DNA from: Pseudomonas sp. TH41
GTDB lineage: Bacteria; Pseudomonadota; Gammaproteobacteria; Pseudomonadales; Pseudomonadaceae
Assembly (NCBI RefSeq): GCF_016650695.1
Contig: NZ_JAEKFH010000005.1
Coordinates: 248,001-312,000, forward strand
Length of the DNA: 64,000 nt
Reading direction: 5' to 3'
Part shown: positions 25,930-34,483 of the stretch, piece after piece
How the letters are laid out: each line of letters begins with the position of its first letter
Position numbering within the stretch: position 1 is the first letter of the stretch
Translations under genes and position numbers: made by a program
The notes under the pieces: generated by a model
Databases searched by the model: none
The model's input: only the letters and a program-made list of their open reading frames with translations
What the model was told of the DNA's origin: nothing

Positions 25930-26670
25930 ATGGAACACGTCGATCACATTCTCATCGTGGACGATGACCGCGAGATCCGGGAACTGGTAGGCAATTACCT
26001 GAAGAAGAACGGCCTGCGCACCACCGTCGTCGCGGACGGACGGCAAATGCGCGCCTTCCTTGAGTCCACGCCCGTGGACCTGATCGTGCTCGACATCATG
26101 ATGCCGGGCGACGACGGCCTGCTGCTTTGCCGCGAGCTGCGCGCCGGCAAACACAAGGCCACGCCCGTGCTGATGCTCACCGCCCGCAACGACGAGACTG
26201 ACCGCATCATTGGCCTGGAAATGGGCGCCGACGATTACCTGGTCAAGCCGTTCGCCGCCCGCGAGCTGCTGGCGCGAATCAATGCGGTGCTGCGCCGTAC
26301 GCGGATGCTGCCGCCGAACCTGGTGGTGACTGAAAGCAGTCGTCTGCTGGCGTTCGGGCGCTGGCGCCTGGACACCTCGGCCCGGCACTTGCTCGACTCG
26401 GACGACACGATGGTCGCGCTCAGTGGCGCCGAATATCGATTGCTGCGTGTGTTTCTCGATCACCCGCAACGCGTGCTCAATCGCGACCAGCTGCTCAACC
26501 TGACCCAGGGCCGCGACGCCGATCTGTTCGACCGTTCCATCGATTTGCTGGTAAGCCGCTTGCGTCAGCGCTTGCTGGACGATGCCCGTGAACCGGCCTA
26601 CATCAAAACCGTGCGCAGTGAAGGCTATGTGTTTTCCTTGCCGGTGGAAGTGCTGGGTGCGCCGTCATGA
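25930..26670 (+). CDS. Two-component response regulator, OmpR/PhoB family
   Basis: The start at 25930 (MEHVDHILIVDDD) gives 246 residues. The receiver domain has the acidic pair VDDD, phosphorylated Asp in LIVLDIMMPG, Thr in LMLTARND and Lys in LVKPF. A winged-helix output domain follows from about 140, with LSGAEYRLLRVFLDHPQRVLNRDQLL and the VRSEGYVF end. It overlaps the kinase gene by four bases. The three 35-bp motifs in the window are its best candidate targets. The stimulus is unknown. Confidence 0.92.
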   Translation: MEHVDHILIVDDDREIRELVGNYLKKNGLRTTVVADGRQMRAFLESTPVDLIVLDIMMPGDDGLLLCRELRAGKHKATPVLMLTARNDETDRIIGLEMGADDYLVKPFAARELLARINAVLRRTRMLPPNLVVTESSRLLAFGRWRLDTSARHLLDSDDTMVALSGAEYRLLRVFLDHPQRVLNRDQLLNLTQGRDADLFDRSIDLLVSRLRQRLLDDAREPAYIKTVRSEGYVFSLPVEVLGAPS

Positions 26671-27962
26671 ACGTCTCGATGCGTTGGCCTCGCACCCTCG
26701 CCTCCCGGCTCTCGCTGATTTTCCTGATCGGGCTGATCCTGGCCCAGGCGCTGTCCTTCGGCGCGCAGTATTACGAGCGTTACGAAAGCGCGAAAAACAC
26801 CATGCTGGGCAATCTGGAAACCGACGTTTCGACGTCCATCGCCATCCTCGATCGCTTGCCAGCCGAAGAGCGCAAGGGTTGGCTGCAACAACTGGAACGG
26901 CGCAACTACCGGTACCTGCTGGATGAAGGCTCGCCAGGCGTGCCCATGAGCGATACACCCATCGCAGTGACCTCGATCAAAGACGCCATCGGCAAGGATT
27001 ACCCGATGACCGTGACCGACATCCCCGGTGAGCAAAAACACTTTCAGGTCCATCTCAAACTGGCGGACGGCAGCCCGGTGACCATCGACGTCCGGCCCTC
27101 CATGGTGCCGTTGTCGCCATGGCTGCCCTTCGTGCTACTGGGGCAGCTGGCGTTGATGATCATCTGCACCTGGCTCGCGGTGAGAATTGCCATCCGTCCC
27201 CTCAGTCGCCTCGCCCAGGCCGTCGAGACCCTGGACCCCAATGCCCATCCCGTGCACCTGGACGAAAAAGGCCCGACTGAAGTGGCTCATGCGGCCATGG
27301 CTTTCAATTCGATGCAGGCGCGCATCGCGGCGTATCTGAAAGAACGCATGCAACTGCTGGCGGCGATTTCCCACGACCTGCAAACCCCGATCACCCGCAT
27401 GAAACTGCGCGCCGAATTCATGGACGACTCCAGCGAGAAAGACAAACTGTGGAACGACCTTGGCGAAATGGAACACCTGGTGCGCGAAGGCGTGGCGTAT
27501 GCCCGCAGCATTCACGGTTCCACCGAGGAAAGTCGACGCACCGACCTGGATTCGTTCCTCGACAGCCTGGTGTTTGACTACCAGGACATGGGCAAGGACG
27601 TTCGCCTGGGCGGTAAAAGTGCGGCGGTGATCGACACCCGGCCACACGCGTTACGCCGGGTGTTGGTCAACCTGACCGACAACGCATTGAAGTTCGCGGG
27701 GGCTGCCGAATTATGGGTGGAAGCGAAAAACGGCAGCCTGTCGGTGAAAGTCATGGACCGCGGGCCCGGGATTGCCAAGGAGGAATTGGCCCATGTGATG
27801 GAACCGTTCTACCGCGTAGAGAATTCGCGTAACCGCAGCACCGGCGGGACCGGGTTGGGATTGGCGATTGCGCAACAGCTGGCGCTGGCGATCGGGGGGT
27901 CGTTGACGTTGAGTAATCGTGAAGGGGGTGGGTTGTGCGTGGAATTGAAATTACCCCTGTAG
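26667..27962 (+). CDS. Sensor histidine kinase (EnvZ-like architecture)
   Basis: 431 residues: membrane segment at about 12-30, a periplasmic sensor region up to about 150 with no familiar fold, a second membrane segment (PFVLLGQLALMIICTWLAV), HAMP (RPLSRLAQAVETL), dimerisation box AAISHDLQTPITRMKLRAEF with the phosphorylated His, N-box NLTDNALKF, and G-boxes DRGPGIAKEEL and GTGLGLAI. It is coupled to the response regulator. The stop codon TAG is the beginning of a REP element (cTGTAGGAGC), as in the cupin gene. Confidence 0.92.
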   Translation: MNVSMRWPRTLASRLSLIFLIGLILAQALSFGAQYYERYESAKNTMLGNLETDVSTSIAILDRLPAEERKGWLQQLERRNYRYLLDEGSPGVPMSDTPIAVTSIKDAIGKDYPMTVTDIPGEQKHFQVHLKLADGSPVTIDVRPSMVPLSPWLPFVLLGQLALMIICTWLAVRIAIRPLSRLAQAVETLDPNAHPVHLDEKGPTEVAHAAMAFNSMQARIAAYLKERMQLLAAISHDLQTPITRMKLRAEFMDDSSEKDKLWNDLGEMEHLVREGVAYARSIHGSTEESRRTDLDSFLDSLVFDYQDMGKDVRLGGKSAAVIDTRPHALRRVLVNLTDNALKFAGAAELWVEAKNGSLSVKVMDRGPGIAKEELAHVMEPFYRVENSRNRSTGGTGLGLAIAQQLALAIGGSLTLSNREGGGLCVELKLPL

Positions 27963-28058
27963 GAGCGAGCTTGCTCGCGATGGGCGTAAACGATAACGCG
28001 TGTTTCCTGAATAAACGCGTAATCGTTAACGTCCATCGCGAGCAAGCTCGCTCCTACA
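27959..28058. repeat. REP inverted pair overlapping the kinase stop
   Basis: Arms tgtaggagcgagc and gctcgctcctaca with an inner pair cgataacgcg / cgcgtaatcg. It lies between the convergent kinase and chemoreceptor genes. Confidence 0.93.
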
Positions 28059-28063
28059 GTGCG

Positions 28064-29689
28064 TTAAATCACAAACCGTGATACCAGCGCATTCAAATCC
28101 ACCGCCAGACGCGACAGTTCATGCGTGGCGGCGCTGGTCTGGTTGGCACCGGCGGCGGACTGCGAGGCGAGGTCGCGGATGTTCACCAGGTTGCGGTCGA
28201 CTTCACGGGAAACCTGCGCCTGTTCCTCCGAAGCGCTGGCGATCACCAGGTTACGTTCGTTGATCAAATGGATCGACTGGGTGATCTGCTCCAGCGCCAC
28301 ACCGGCAGCGCGAGCCCTTTCCAGCGTGCTCTGGGTGCGCTGATTGCTTTGCTGCATCGACGAAACCGCTTCGCCCGTACCGTTCTGGATGCCGGCGACC
28401 ATCTTCTCGATTTCCTGGGTCGATTGCGCAGTACGGTGCGCCAGCGCCCGGACCTCATCCGCCACCACGGCAAAACCACGCCCGGCCTCACCGGCACGGG
28501 CGGCTTCGATCGCGGCGTTCAGCGCCAACAGGTTGGTTTGCTCGGCGATGGCGCGAATCACGTCCAATACCTTGCCGATGTCGCGCCCCTGAGCGGCCAG
28601 GCCTTCGATCATCAACGACGTGTTCTGTACGTCATGGGTCATGGTCTGGATCGCGTCCACCGTTTCCACCACGCGGTCGCGACCTTCACGGGCCGCCTGG
28701 GTCGACTGGCTTGAGGCTTCGGACGTCGACACTGCGTTGCGGGCGACTTCTTCCACGGCGGCGGTCATTTCGTTGACGGCCGTGGCGGCCTGTTCAATTT
28801 CGTTGTTCTGCTGTTGCAGGCCCCGGGACGCTTCCTCTGTGACCGTGCTGAGTTCTTCGGCGGCAGCCCCCAGTTGAGTGGCGGAACCGGCGATCTGCTC
28901 GATGGTTTGGCGCAAGTTGGCCTGCATGGCGGACAAGGCACCCAGCAAACGGGCCGGTTCATCCTTGCCATCGATTTCGATGGCTTTGGTCAGGTTGCCA
29001 CCCGCAATGATTTCGGCAGCCTGGAGCGCACGGTTCAGCGGCGTGACGATGCTGCGGGTCAACAGCCATGCCAGTAGCACCGTCATCAGGGCCGCTACCA
29101 CCGCGATCGCGATGATGCCGGTCATCGCGATGCTGTAGTGCTCGCCCGCAACGGCCGAGGCGGTTTTGGCATAGCCCGTGTTGAGTGCCACCAGTTTATT
29201 GAGCTGCTCACCCATCTGGTCGGTGCCGTCCTTGATCCGTGTATTGATCACGGTGCGCATCTCATCGAGCTTGTTCTGTCGCGACAGCTCCAACATCTGG
29301 TTCTGGGCTTGCATGTAACCGTCCAGAGTGGCCGTGAACGTCTTGTACAGCGCAGCTTCTTCCGGCTGGGCGGGCAAGGCTGCGTAACTGGCCTGGGCAT
29401 TACGGAAATTGTCGACGAGCACGCCGATACGCGTCTGGGCATCCTGCAACGCGGCCGGTTCACGGTTGACCAACACCCGGAACGAGAGAATGCGCATCCG
29501 CAGGACGTTTTCCGTCATGTTGCCCAGAAACCCGACGCTGGGCAGTTGGTTGCTTTCAATGTCGATGGAGGCCTGGCGGATGATCGTCATGCGGTTCACG
29601 GCAAACACACCGAGCACGATGACCAGCAAGGCGATGAACGCGAAACCCAGGAAAGCTCGAGGCGCGATGTTCAGATTACGCAGTGACAT
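28064..29689 (-). CDS. Methyl-accepting chemotaxis protein
   Basis: 541 residues: membrane segment near 12-30, a periplasmic four-helix-bundle ligand domain to about 185, a second membrane segment (GIIAIAVVAALMTVLLAWLL), HAMP to about 265, and a cytoplasmic coiled coil with the hairpin tip EQTNLLALNAAIEAARAGEAG that binds CheA and CheW. The signalling part follows the 40-heptad class common in Pseudomonas. No C-terminal CheR-tethering pentapeptide is seen (the chain ends SRFVI). The ligand is unknown. It is a single gene. Confidence 0.93.
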   Translation of the reverse strand: MSLRNLNIAPRAFLGFAFIALLVIVLGVFAVNRMTIIRQASIDIESNQLPSVGFLGNMTENVLRMRILSFRVLVNREPAALQDAQTRIGVLVDNFRNAQASYAALPAQPEEAALYKTFTATLDGYMQAQNQMLELSRQNKLDEMRTVINTRIKDGTDQMGEQLNKLVALNTGYAKTASAVAGEHYSIAMTGIIAIAVVAALMTVLLAWLLTRSIVTPLNRALQAAEIIAGGNLTKAIEIDGKDEPARLLGALSAMQANLRQTIEQIAGSATQLGAAAEELSTVTEEASRGLQQQNNEIEQAATAVNEMTAAVEEVARNAVSTSEASSQSTQAAREGRDRVVETVDAIQTMTHDVQNTSLMIEGLAAQGRDIGKVLDVIRAIAEQTNLLALNAAIEAARAGEAGRGFAVVADEVRALAHRTAQSTQEIEKMVAGIQNGTGEAVSSMQQSNQRTQSTLERARAAGVALEQITQSIHLINERNLVIASASEEQAQVSREVDRNLVNIRDLASQSAAGANQTSAATHELSRLAVDLNALVSRFVI

Positions 29690-30041
29690 AGGATGATTCT
29701 CGGGTGATTGAAGCGTCGAGCATCCTTGCCGTGATCGCTGTGGGGGCAGGCGTTGACGCGCACCTTTCAGCTTGGCGCCACGGGGGTAACAGGTGTGTGC
29801 GCGCCTGTTATCTGTATCGGCTGGTGTTGAGGTTTTTTGCGGGGATAGGGAAAAAAAATGACGGGCGGTACGCTTGTTTCAGCGGTACACCCGGTGGGGG
29901 GGTGTAACGCCAATCTAATGTGGGAGCGGGCTTGCTCGCGAAGAGGGACTTACATCCAACAATGATGTCGGCTGAATGCCCCTCTTCGCGAGCAAGCCCG
30001 CTCCCACATTTGGGTTGTGGTGTTTGGGTGATTGTGCTCGG
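29690..30041. other. Gap upstream of the chemoreceptor with a REP pair
   Basis: Contains the chemoreceptor promoter (about 29690-29900, with an A-rich stretch near 29850) and a REP inverted pair at 29919-30008 of the tgtgggagcgggcttgctcgcgaag class. No gene is seen. Confidence 0.6.
29919..30008. repeat. REP inverted pair, GTGGGAGCGGGCTTGCTCGCGA class
   Basis: Arms tgtgggagcgggc and gcccgctcccaca with an inner ttacatcc / aatgatgt region. Confidence 0.93.
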
Positions 30042-30800
30042 TCAGGCAGCTATGCCAACCACCCCGTCCCCCTGCATCTGCCGCAGCAACGCCGCCCCGT
30101 TGTCCATAAACGCTTGCGATCCCGCTGCTCCCGCCTCCACTGCCAATCCTTCCAACTGCTCACGCCCGCTCAGTTGAGGCATTTCCCCGATCCGCTGCAA
30201 CAACCGCCACGCCAACGGGCTCAATTCGGAAAACCTCACACTCCAGTCCTCCGTTCGACGAACCAGTAGCAAGGTCGGCTGAGCCGGTATCGCCTCTGGC
30301 TGGTAATCCGGCCCAACCAACTGTACCGGCCAGGCATAAGCCAACGGCCAGGCCAGGGGCGATACCTGCAAGGGTCGATCCAGCAGCAGCCCGGCATCGC
30401 TGGGGGCCAATGGCTCGGCTTCCGATTGTTGCAGCACCATCTCAATCCACTCGTAATGCGCGAGTTCCACCATGAACGGCGGCCATGGCCCGTGGTCCAG
30501 CGCTGGCGGTTCAGCGGCGAGAAACTCGACAAACTCCCTGGCGATCTCACCGAATTTCGGCGTGCGCGCGCGGTAGTCCCGCAGGAAGATACGCACCAGA
30601 GAATGCCAGCGCTCATCACCGAGAATCTTGATCAGTACCGGGAAGGTGCCGCTGAGCAGCGACGACAGGTTCGCGAAAATCAGGTCGCGATAAACCTGAG
30701 CCCGCGCCACGTCCATCCCGGCGGGCGGCGCGCAGTGATCGGGGTCGCGCAGGTAACGGCCCAGTGTGTTCTGCTGCTGAAACAGGCCTGGTTTATCCAC
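30042..30800 (-). CDS. DUF2063 (HvfC/BufC, MbnC-like) RiPP partner protein
   Basis: 252 residues matching the DUF2063 family: N-terminal helical domain with QQNTLGRYLRDPDHCAPPAGMD (two parts), RVYRDLIF-NLSSLLSGTFPV and a C-terminal beta domain. These proteins form a complex with DUF692 iron enzymes and help bind the precursor peptide; MbnC in methanobactin synthesis is the characterised relative. Its start overlaps the end of the DUF692 gene by 8 bp, so the two are translationally coupled. No DUF2282-type precursor gene is adjacent. Confidence 0.85.
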   Translation of the reverse strand: MDKPGLFQQQNTLGRYLRDPDHCAPPAGMDVARAQVYRDLIFANLSSLLSGTFPVLIKILGDERWHSLVRIFLRDYRARTPKFGEIAREFVEFLAAEPPALDHGPWPPFMVELAHYEWIEMVLQQSEAEPLAPSDAGLLLDRPLQVSPLAWPLAYAWPVQLVGPDYQPEAIPAQPTLLLVRRTEDWSVRFSELSPLAWRLLQRIGEMPQLSGREQLEGLAVEAGAAGSQAFMDNGAALLRQMQGDGVVGIAA

Positions 30801-31632
30801 GACTCACCCCCTCGATCTGCAAGCGGCGAATGGTCTGCAATTCGGCCACCAGTTCAGAAAACGCCGGGAAGTTGAAATCCCGCTCCAGTAGCGTCGGTCG
30901 TGCGCCGAACCGGGCATAGGCCTCGGCCAGCAACGCCCAGACCACCGGTTTGACCGAGGCACCGTGGGTATCGATTTTCAACGTGTCGGACTCATCGAAA
31001 TGCCCGGCCACGTGCATCGCGACCACCCGGCCCGGGTCGATGCCGGCCAGAAAAACCTGTGGATCGAAACCGTGGTTGATTGAGTTCACGTACACATTGT
31101 TGACGTCCAGCAGCAGGTCGCAATCGGCTTCGCGCAACACCGCGTTGGTGAACGTCAGCTCGTCCATGTCCTGCCGGGGCGCGGCGTAGTAGGAAACGTT
31201 TTCCACCGCCAGACGCCGACCGAGAATGTCCTGAGCCTGACGGATTCGTGCGGACACGTGGTGCACCGCTTCTTCGGTAAAGGGTAACGGCAACAGGTCG
31301 TAAAGGTGACCGTCGTCGCTGCAATAGCTCAGGTGTTCGCTGTACAGCGGCACGTTGTATTGATCGAGGAAGCGTCGGACTTCCTGCAAGAGCCCGACGT
31401 CCAACGGGGCCGGCCCGCCCAATGACAGGGACAAACCGTGACAGGACAACGGAAAACGCTCGGCCAGGGCGCGTAACGCATGACCATGGGCGCCGCCGAT
31501 GCCGATCCAGTTCTCCGGCGCGACTTCCAGAAAGTCGAAATCGCCCACGGGGGCGGCTTGAAGGTTTTTCATTAAACCGCGACGCAGGCCGAGCCCGACG
31601 GTCGCTGTCGTTGAGGTGACGGGAGTCGGCAT
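30793..31632 (-). CDS. DUF692 multinuclear iron-dependent oxidase (MNIO, MbnB/BufB-like)
   Basis: The start at 31632 (MPTPVTSTTATVGLGLRRGL, gagat upstream) gives 279 residues. TIM-barrel motifs of the family are all present: GLGLRRGL, FLEVAPENW, HGLSLSLGG, SEHLSYC, AVENVSYYAAP, DVNNVYVNS, MHVAGHFDES and LLERDFNFP, which together hold the His, Asp and Glu iron ligands. Such enzymes modify cysteines in ribosomal peptides. The enzyme is paired with the DUF2063 protein. The usual cysteine-rich precursor is missing from the operon; candidate substrates are the small secreted proteins at 25.1-25.6 kb. Confidence 0.87.
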   Translation of the reverse strand: MPTPVTSTTATVGLGLRRGLMKNLQAAPVGDFDFLEVAPENWIGIGGAHGHALRALAERFPLSCHGLSLSLGGPAPLDVGLLQEVRRFLDQYNVPLYSEHLSYCSDDGHLYDLLPLPFTEEAVHHVSARIRQAQDILGRRLAVENVSYYAAPRQDMDELTFTNAVLREADCDLLLDVNNVYVNSINHGFDPQVFLAGIDPGRVVAMHVAGHFDESDTLKIDTHGASVKPVVWALLAEAYARFGARPTLLERDFNFPAFSELVAELQTIRRLQIEGVSRG

Positions 31633-31726
31633 GGTGTCGATCTCAAGGGTGGCCAGAACGGATTCACAGTTAAACGAAGTGGTGTATCGGGTCTGTGTTC
31701 GGCAGTGCCCGGGTGTTGCGGGCAAC

Positions 31727-31761
31727 TGTATCGACAGGGGGATTAGATACAGAGAGATACA
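31727..31761. promoter_or_regulatory. Predicted response-regulator operator, site 3
   Basis: TGTATC, 13 bases, GATACA, 4 bases, GATACA, 95 bp upstream of the DUF692 start and oriented, relative to that gene, as sites 1 and 2 are relative to DUF2790. Identical spacing to both sites at 25.8 kb. Confidence 0.6.
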
Positions 31762-31783
31762 ACACAAATCCTCTTTGTAGGAG

Positions 31784-31865
31784 GTAGGAGCGAGCTTGCT
31801 CGCGATGGTGTGTCAGCTACATGGGTGTCGACTGACACACCATCGCGAGCAAGCTCGCTCCTACA
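31784..31865. repeat. REP inverted pair, GAGCGAGCTTGCTCGCGATGG type
   Basis: Arms taggagcgagc and gctcgctccta with loop ctacatgggtgtcgac; a short direct echo, gtaggagg, precedes the left arm. Confidence 0.9.
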
Positions 31866-32051
31866 GTGGATTGGTGTCAGTCAAGAAATATGGGCTTTCG
31901 TCGCTCCGTGCAGCGCTGCGCCCCCCGCGAACTAGACTTACTGCACTCAGGACGCGCTTATCGTCCTGTTCATTCCCACGACCACCGCCCAGTGGCGAAT
32001 GCCCAGGCAACACTGCCTCTGGACCGTGATCCTGTTAAAGGAGCACACGTG

Positions 32052-33098
32052 ATGGACGAGGCCAGACTCAACGATTTCATGGGCAAACTGGTGAATGACA
32101 TGGGCGGCGCGGCGATGCTCGCCAATGTCATCCTCGGCGAAGAACTCGGCCTGTATCGGGCCATGGCCGACAGCCAGCCAATGACCCCTGAAGCGCTCGC
32201 CGACAAAACCGGCTGCAACACCCGTCTGCTGCGCGAATGGCTCAGCGCCCACGCCGCGTCCGGTTACATGGAGCACCGCGACGGCCAGTTCCGCCTGCCC
32301 GAAGAGCAAGCCCTGGCATTGGCGATTGAAGACTCACCGGTCTATGTGGCGGGCGGTGTCTCAGTGGTCGCGTCTTTTTTCCATGACAAAGACAAACTGG
32401 TCAAAGCCATGCGCGGCAACGGCGCCCTGGCCTGGGGCGATCACCATCCGTGCATGTTCAGCGGCACGGAACGGTTCTTCCGCCCAGGTTACAAAGCGCA
32501 CCTGATTGCCGAGTGGCTGCCGGCCCTCGACGGCGTGGTCGCCAAACTCGAGGCTGGCGCCAAGGTGGCGGATATCGGCTGCGGGCATGGAGCATCAACC
32601 GTGATCATGGCCCAGGCATTCCCGGACTCGCGGTTCGTGGGTTTCGACTACCACGCGCCGTCGGTCACCGTCGCCACCCAACGCGCCGAAGAAGGTGGCG
32701 TGTCCGGGCGTGCGCGGTTCTTCCAGGGCACGGCAAAAAGCTACCCTGGCGACGACTATGACCTGGTCTGCTATTTCGACTGCCTGCACGACATGGGCGA
32801 CCCGGTGGGTGCGGCGCGGCACGCCTATGACTCGCTGAAACCGGACGGCACGGTGCTGCTGGTGGAACCGTTCGCCAACGACTCGCTCGACGACAACGTC
32901 ACCCCGGTTGGCCGGTTGTTCTATGCCGCCTCGACGTTTATCTGCACCCCGAACTCACTGTCCCAGGAAGTCGGTCTCGGGCTCGGCGCCCAGGCCGGCG
33001 AGGCGCGGTTGCGCAAAGTGTTCACCGAGGCAGGATTCAAGACGTTCCGTCGGGCGACGGAAACCCCGTTCAACCTGATACTGGAGGCACGTAAATAA
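32052..33098 (+). CDS. SAM-dependent methyltransferase with N-terminal winged-helix domain
   Basis: The ATG at 32052 (or the GTG one codon earlier) has aaggag upstream and gives 348 residues. The N-terminal domain (about 10-85: LANVILGEELGLYRAM and MTPEALADKTGCNTRLLREWL) is the dimerisation/winged-helix fold of O-methyltransferase-like enzymes. The catalytic domain has VADIGCGHGASTVIMAQ, VGFDYHAPSV, YFDCLHDMGD and LKPDGTVLLVEP. The substrate is unknown; such proteins act on small molecules. It is a single gene. Confidence 0.85.
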   Translation: MDEARLNDFMGKLVNDMGGAAMLANVILGEELGLYRAMADSQPMTPEALADKTGCNTRLLREWLSAHAASGYMEHRDGQFRLPEEQALALAIEDSPVYVAGGVSVVASFFHDKDKLVKAMRGNGALAWGDHHPCMFSGTERFFRPGYKAHLIAEWLPALDGVVAKLEAGAKVADIGCGHGASTVIMAQAFPDSRFVGFDYHAPSVTVATQRAEEGGVSGRARFFQGTAKSYPGDDYDLVCYFDCLHDMGDPVGAARHAYDSLKPDGTVLLVEPFANDSLDDNVTPVGRLFYAASTFICTPNSLSQEVGLGLGAQAGEARLRKVFTEAGFKTFRRATETPFNLILEARK

Positions 33099-33110
33099 CC
33101 ACTGTTCCCT

Positions 33111-33182
33111 GCTGATTGGTGATTGGTGATTGGTGATTGGTGATTGGCGATTGGCGATTGGCGATTGGCGATTGGCGATTGA
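33111..33182. repeat. 7-bp tandem repeat, GATTGGY
   Basis: About ten consecutive copies of gattggt then gattggc run directly after the methyltransferase stop. The third base of the last codon position switches from t to c part way along, so the array is made of two homogeneous blocks. Likely prone to length change. Confidence 0.93.
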
Positions 33183-33186
33183 CAAC

Positions 33187-33271
33187 TGTAGGAGCTGCCG
33201 CAGGCTGCGATCTTTTGATCTTGATTTAAAGAGGCAAGATCAAAAGATCGCAGCCTGCGGCAGCTCCTACA
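33187..33271. repeat. REP inverted pair, GTAGGAGCTGCCGCAGGCTGCGATC class
   Basis: Arms tgtaggagctgccgcagg and cctgcggcagctcctac around gatttaaagaggc. Confidence 0.93.
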
Positions 33272-33334
33272 AGGACCGAGTTGTGATCACTGCTGCTACG
33301 CTGCAAGCAATCATGGCCCTGCGGAGTGTTGAAC

Positions 33335-34177
33335 ATGGCAGACAGCGTCATCCGTGAACAGCTCGAGCGGCTCCTGCAGTTGATGGCCGACCAGCCGTTT
33401 GTGGTCCTGACCGGCGCCGGCATCAGTACGCCGTCGGGCATCCCGGATTACCGCGATAACCAAGGCGTGCGGCGCGGCCGGCAACCCATGATGTATCAGG
33501 AATTCCTCTCGGCCCCGGAGTCCCGGCGCCGCTATTGGGCACGGGCGATGCTCGGCTGGCCGCGAGTGCGCCAGGCCCGGCCAAACGCGGCCCACGAAGC
33601 CTTGGCCAGTCTGCAACGTTCGCAGCAGCTCAGCGCGCTGATCACCCAGAACGTCGACACCTTGCACGACCAGGCGGGAAGCCATGACGTGATCGAGCTT
33701 CATGGCAGCTTGCATCGGGTGCTGTGTCTGGATTGCGGAGAGCGCAGTGAACGGGATTCGATTCAGCGCTGGATGGAGGCGCAAAACCCCTATCTGACCG
33801 GCGTCGACGCGGTGCAGGCGCCGGACGGCGATACCTTGCTGGATGCGGCGTTTGAGGCGCGGTTTCAGGTCCCCCACTGCCCTCATTGCGCGGGCGAGCG
33901 GATGAAGCCGGATGTGGTGTTTTTTGGCGAGAACGTGGCGCAGGCCACAGCGGCCAAGGCAATGGCAGCGGTCGAAAAGGCGGCGGGACTGCTGGTGGTC
34001 GGGTCTTCGCTGATGGCGTATTCGGCGTTTCGGTTGTGCCGGGCGGTGGCGGATCAGGGCAAGCCATTGATTGCGATCAATCTGGGCAAGACTCGGGCGG
34101 ACGATCTTCTCGATTTAAAGATAGAGGCATCGTGTGAACGGTTACTTCCATTACTGGCTCAACACCTTGGACACTGA
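33335..34177 (+). CDS. NAD-dependent protein deacetylase (sirtuin, SIR2 family)
   Basis: The start at 33335 has ggag nine bases upstream and gives 280 residues. NAD motif GAGISTPSGIPDYR, TQNVDTLHDQAG, the catalytic His in ELHGSLHRV, and two CxxC zinc pairs (CLDC and CPHC) are all present, with the FFGENV and VGSSLMAYSAF blocks after them. The length and the spacing between zinc pairs suit the class II-like bacterial sirtuins (human SIRT4 group). It is single, between REP elements. Targets unknown. Confidence 0.93.
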   Translation: MADSVIREQLERLLQLMADQPFVVLTGAGISTPSGIPDYRDNQGVRRGRQPMMYQEFLSAPESRRRYWARAMLGWPRVRQARPNAAHEALASLQRSQQLSALITQNVDTLHDQAGSHDVIELHGSLHRVLCLDCGERSERDSIQRWMEAQNPYLTGVDAVQAPDGDTLLDAAFEARFQVPHCPHCAGERMKPDVVFFGENVAQATAAKAMAAVEKAAGLLVVGSSLMAYSAFRLCRAVADQGKPLIAINLGKTRADDLLDLKIEASCERLLPLLAQHLGH

Positions 34178-34483
34178 AAAAAACCAATCCTTATAGGAGC
34201 GAGCTTGCTCGCGATGGTGTGTCAGTCGAAATCAATGTGGCTGACCCACCATCGCGAGCAAGCTCGCTCCTACAGGTGACAGCGTTCAGCGACGGGGTAC
34301 GGCCAGAAAAGCGCGGATCTGCTTGACTGTCATGGACGGTGACTCCACCTTAATACAGGTCATTGATTGATGAGTTATATCTATCAATACACCTTAAAAA
34401 TCAACTTAACAGATCAATACGCCGGCGAGACACTTCATTCCATACGGCTAGCCAGCCGCCCACAAACAATTAAAGAGGTGCAT
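34178..34483. other. Gap with REP pair and dhcA promoter region
   Basis: A REP inverted pair of the gagcgagcttgctcgc type occupies 34192-34275. The rest (34300-34480) is A+T rich (atgagttatatctatc, ttaaaaatcaacttaac) and is the likely promoter and operator region for dhcA-dhcB-atoB. I see no sigma-54 type -24/-12 site. Confidence 0.6.

Larger units (their letters stand above)
31633..32051. other. Divergent gap DUF692 / methyltransferase
   Basis: Holds the predicted operator at 31727-31761, a REP inverted pair at 31784-31865, and the leader of the rightward methyltransferase. The in-frame extension of DUF692 back to 31767 covers the operator and is judged non-coding. No precursor peptide gene was found here. 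Confidence 0.6.

Noticed and set aside
31633..31767. Longer N-terminus for DUF692 or a small precursor peptide in the same frame
   Set aside because: The frame crosses the GATACA motif, has no ribosome site, and the family start GLGLRRGL fits the ATG at 31632.
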